Below, in pieces: positions 4,678 through 6,305 of a DNA stretch of 6,305 bases. Both the position numbers and the translations under genes were made by a program. Origin of the DNA: Eubacteriales bacterium (GTDB lineage Bacteria > Bacillota > Clostridia > Oscillospirales > CAG-382); contig JAQVQF010000136.1 of NCBI GenBank assembly GCA_028701715.1, forward strand, positions 1 to 6,305, given 5' to 3'. The notes beneath the pieces are model-generated. The model worked only from the letters and a program-made list of their open reading frames with translations. It was not told the origin of the DNA and ran no database searches. Every line of letters begins with the position of its first letter. The first letter of the stretch is position 1.

Positions 4678-6097
4678 ATCCGCACTCTCCGTCGCAGGAC
4701 GGCTCCGTTTCATCTTTATTGAGTCCTTTTATGCTTTCGGCGACCTTAACCATAACGGCGCATTCGATTCTTTTACGGAAAAGCTTACAGCCGTATTCGT
4801 AAACACCGCGGATACTTCCCGCGGCGTGATAGGCGTTGGCGGCGCAGCCTCCGGAGCAGTACAGCTTTGCCCAGCAATCCTTGCATTCGGGTCGTGAATA
4901 AGCGTTGCATTTTTTAAATTCCTGACGCATGGCATCGTTGGTGACGCCGTCCCATATGTTGCCCATGCTGTATTTCGGGTCGCCCACGAACTGATGGCAG
5001 GGGAAAAGCTCCCCCCACGGGGTGACCGCTAAGTATTCCGTGCCGGAACCGCAGCCGGCTATTCGCTTGTAAATGCACGGACCGTGCTGCAGGTCTATCG
5101 TATAATGATAGAATGTAAAGCCGCGTCCTTCGTCTTCCCGTTTTAGCATTTCTTTGGCGAGAATTTCATATTGTTCGAAAAGAACGGGAAGGTCCTCCTC
5201 GGTTAGCGCGCAGGGATCGTTCGGAGCGCAGACGACCGGCTCCATGCTCAGCTCTTTGAAACCCAGATCTGCCATGTGGATAAGGTCGTTTGTAAAATCG
5301 GTGTTGTAATGGGTGAAGGTGCCGCGTATATAATAGCTTTTGTCGCCGCGTGCCTCAGCAAATTTTTGAAATTTAGGCACTATAAGATCATAGCTTCCCT
5401 GACCTGCGTAATTTTTGCGGAAACGGTCGTGAACCTCCCGCCTTCCGTCAAGGCTCATGACCACGTTGTTCATTTCTTTGTTGCAGAAATCGATCACCTC
5501 GTCGTCCACGAGGACACCGTTTGTGGTGAGGGTAAAACGAAAATTCTTGTTGTATTTCGGTTCCTGTTCTCTCGCGTATGCGACAAGCTTTTTTACGATC
5601 TCCCAGTTCATGAGAGGCTCGCCGCCGAAGAAATCCATTTCAAGGTTTCTCCGCGTACCTGAATTGGCGATAAGGAAATCTATCGCCTGCTTTCCGACAT
5701 CGTAGCTCATTACCGCGCGTTCGCCCTGATATTTTCCCTGACTTGCGAAGCAATAGGTGCAGTTGAGATTACAGGTGTGAGCGACATGCAGACAGAGCGC
5801 TTTTATAACACCGCCGCGGTTTTTGTATGCGACCGCCGTCTCCTCAAAGGTGTCCGGTGTATAAAGCTTCCCGTTCTCCGCAAGGCCGCATATGTCGTCC
5901 ATGCATTCGTGCAGCTCTTCCTCGGTAACATCTCCGCGCGTGCCGTATTTTTGCGCCATGGCCTTAACGATTTCATCTTCCGTATGGTCGGGATACATTG
6001 CGATCATATCGTACGCCACCTCGTCCACGGAGTGAACCGAGCCGCTGCAGGTATCTAAAACTATATTATATCCGTTTAATTTGTACTGATGTACCAT
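4658..6097 (-). CDS. scfB: SCIFF peptide maturase, radical SAM/SPASM thioether synthase
   Basis: This 479-residue maturase belongs to the SCIFF (ranthipeptide) family studied as CteB in Clostridium thermocellum. It uses S-adenosylmethionine radical chemistry to link a precursor Cys to Thr through a thioether. The N-terminus (about 1-85) is the RiPP recognition element that binds the leader peptide. The radical SAM cluster is held by Cys109, Cys113 and Cys116 (CNLNCTYC), followed by FFGGEP (156-161) and TLTTNG (189-194). The SPASM-type auxiliary cluster region supplies cysteines at 341, 349, 367, 397, 405, 408, 414, 418 and 437 (FPCHQF, CKDC, YCSGGC). ATG 6097 is preceded by AAGGAG at good spacing, and MVHQYKLNGYN is a typical start. 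An unusual C-terminal tail carries Cys468, Cys472 and Cys478. It lies directly after scfA and overlaps the following PLP gene. Cytosolic and oxygen-sensitive, as expected for the family. Confidence 0.96.
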   Translation of the reverse strand: MVHQYKLNGYNIVLDTCSGSVHSVDEVAYDMIAMYPDHTEDEIVKAMAQKYGTRGDVTEEELHECMDDICGLAENGKLYTPDTFEETAVAYKNRGGVIKALCLHVAHTCNLNCTYCFASQGKYQGERAVMSYDVGKQAIDFLIANSGTRRNLEMDFFGGEPLMNWEIVKKLVAYAREQEPKYNKNFRFTLTTNGVLVDDEVIDFCNKEMNNVVMSLDGRREVHDRFRKNYAGQGSYDLIVPKFQKFAEARGDKSYYIRGTFTHYNTDFTNDLIHMADLGFKELSMEPVVCAPNDPCALTEEDLPVLFEQYEILAKEMLKREDEGRGFTFYHYTIDLQHGPCIYKRIAGCGSGTEYLAVTPWGELFPCHQFVGDPKYSMGNIWDGVTNDAMRQEFKKCNAYSRPECKDCWAKLYCSGGCAANAYHAAGSIRGVYEYGCKLFRKRIECAVMVKVAESIKGLNKDETEPSCDGECGYENPCY

Positions 6098-6126
6098 TAA
6101 AATCTCCTTGATTTGTTAGGAAATGC

Positions 6127-6167
6127 AATAAAAGGACTTGTGCATGTGCTTACATACGCAAGTCCTT
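6127..6167 (-). terminator. scfA-scfB intergenic hairpin, likely partial terminator
   Basis: On the minus strand a perfect 9-bp stem AAGGACTTG/CAAGTCCTT (6167-6159 with 6140-6132) continues inward through a G.U and a G-C pair, one mismatch and four more pairs to a 4-base loop (6151-6148). TTTTATT follows (6133-6127). The U-tract is short, so leaky termination or 3'-end protection is more likely than a full stop. It starts 15 bases after the scfA stop and 30 bases before the scfB ATG. That would make the peptide mRNA more abundant than the maturase mRNA. Confidence 0.75.
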
Positions 6168-6181
6168 GTGCTTTGGATAAA

Positions 6182-6305
6182 TTATTTTGTTTCTTTAACT
6201 TTTTCCTTGTTTTCGCAGGGCTGATTTGCCACCCCGCAGGAGGTCTTGCAGGCTGACTGGCAGGAGGTCTGGCATTCGCCGCAGCCGCCCTTTATCACGC
6301 TCTCG
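6182..6305 (-). CDS. scfA: SCIFF six-cysteine precursor peptide, N-terminus beyond window
   Basis: Forty C-terminal residues are present and the frame runs off the right edge, so the start and most of the leader are missing. The core reads GGCGECQTSCQSACKTSC, followed by GVANQPCENK and a short basic tail. Six cysteines occur at fragment positions 8, 11, 15, 19, 23 and 30, the pattern that names the family (six Cys in forty-five residues). Each TSC unit offers the Thr that accepts the thioether bond made by ScfB. The stop at 6184-6182 is followed by the intergenic hairpin and scfB. The fragment is too short and too near the edge for ordinary gene finders. The role of the mature peptide is not settled in general; signalling has been proposed for some ranthipeptides. 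Confidence 0.94.
   Translation of the reverse strand, partial: ESVIKGGCGECQTSCQSACKTSCGVANQPCENKEKVKETK

Noticed and set aside
5276..5662. 128-codon plus-strand open frame
   Set aside because: It is antisense to the scfB radical SAM domain and a shadow of its codon pattern.

Overview
The window looks like a chromosomal segment of an anaerobic Clostridia-type Firmicute (Bacillota). The evidence is a SCIFF/ranthipeptide locus (a clostridial hallmark), consensus sigma-A promoters, strong purine-rich ribosome binding sites, intrinsic terminators with U-tracts, a NiCo riboswitch and moderate GC with very AT-rich intergenic DNA. The exact species cannot be read from the sequence. I see no transposase, integrase, CRISPR array or phage gene.

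Layout, left to right. At about 98-679 (+) lies a GNAT acetyltransferase whose N-terminal codons are in frame but lack a valid start, while a good RBS-ATG sits one frame off. Positions 680-915 hold no recognisable gene. On the minus strand follow a complete tRNA-Ser(CGA) transcription unit (promoter 1069-1097, tRNA 1041-953, terminator 947-916) and a short-chain dehydrogenase (1934-1215) with its own promoter. Divergent from it, a consensus promoter (2067-2095, +) reads into a NiCo (czcD-type) riboswitch (about 2147-2244). The 3' half of the aptamer is shared with an intrinsic terminator (2223-2272). This leader controls a CDF metal exporter that starts at a TTG at 2339. A GAAA-capped bidirectional terminator (3277-3314) separates it from a convergent minus-strand operon.

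That operon is transcribed from the right edge leftwards. It holds the SCIFF six-cysteine precursor peptide scfA (3' part only, cut by the window end), a hairpin with a weak U-tract acting as terminator or attenuator, the radical SAM/SPASM SCIFF maturase scfB, and a divergent Orn/Lys/Arg-decarboxylase-fold PLP enzyme whose start overlaps the scfB stop by 20 nt.

How the parts work together: the NiCo leader plus CDF protein form a self-contained Ni/Co efflux module. High metal should favour the aptamer over the terminator and allow export-pump synthesis. scfA and scfB form a RiPP module in which ScfB installs Cys-to-Thr thioether links in ScfA. The coupled PLP enzyme is the least explained part of the window and the best candidate for something not described: a possible accessory function of the SCIFF locus, with several departures from the usual decarboxylase active-site motifs.
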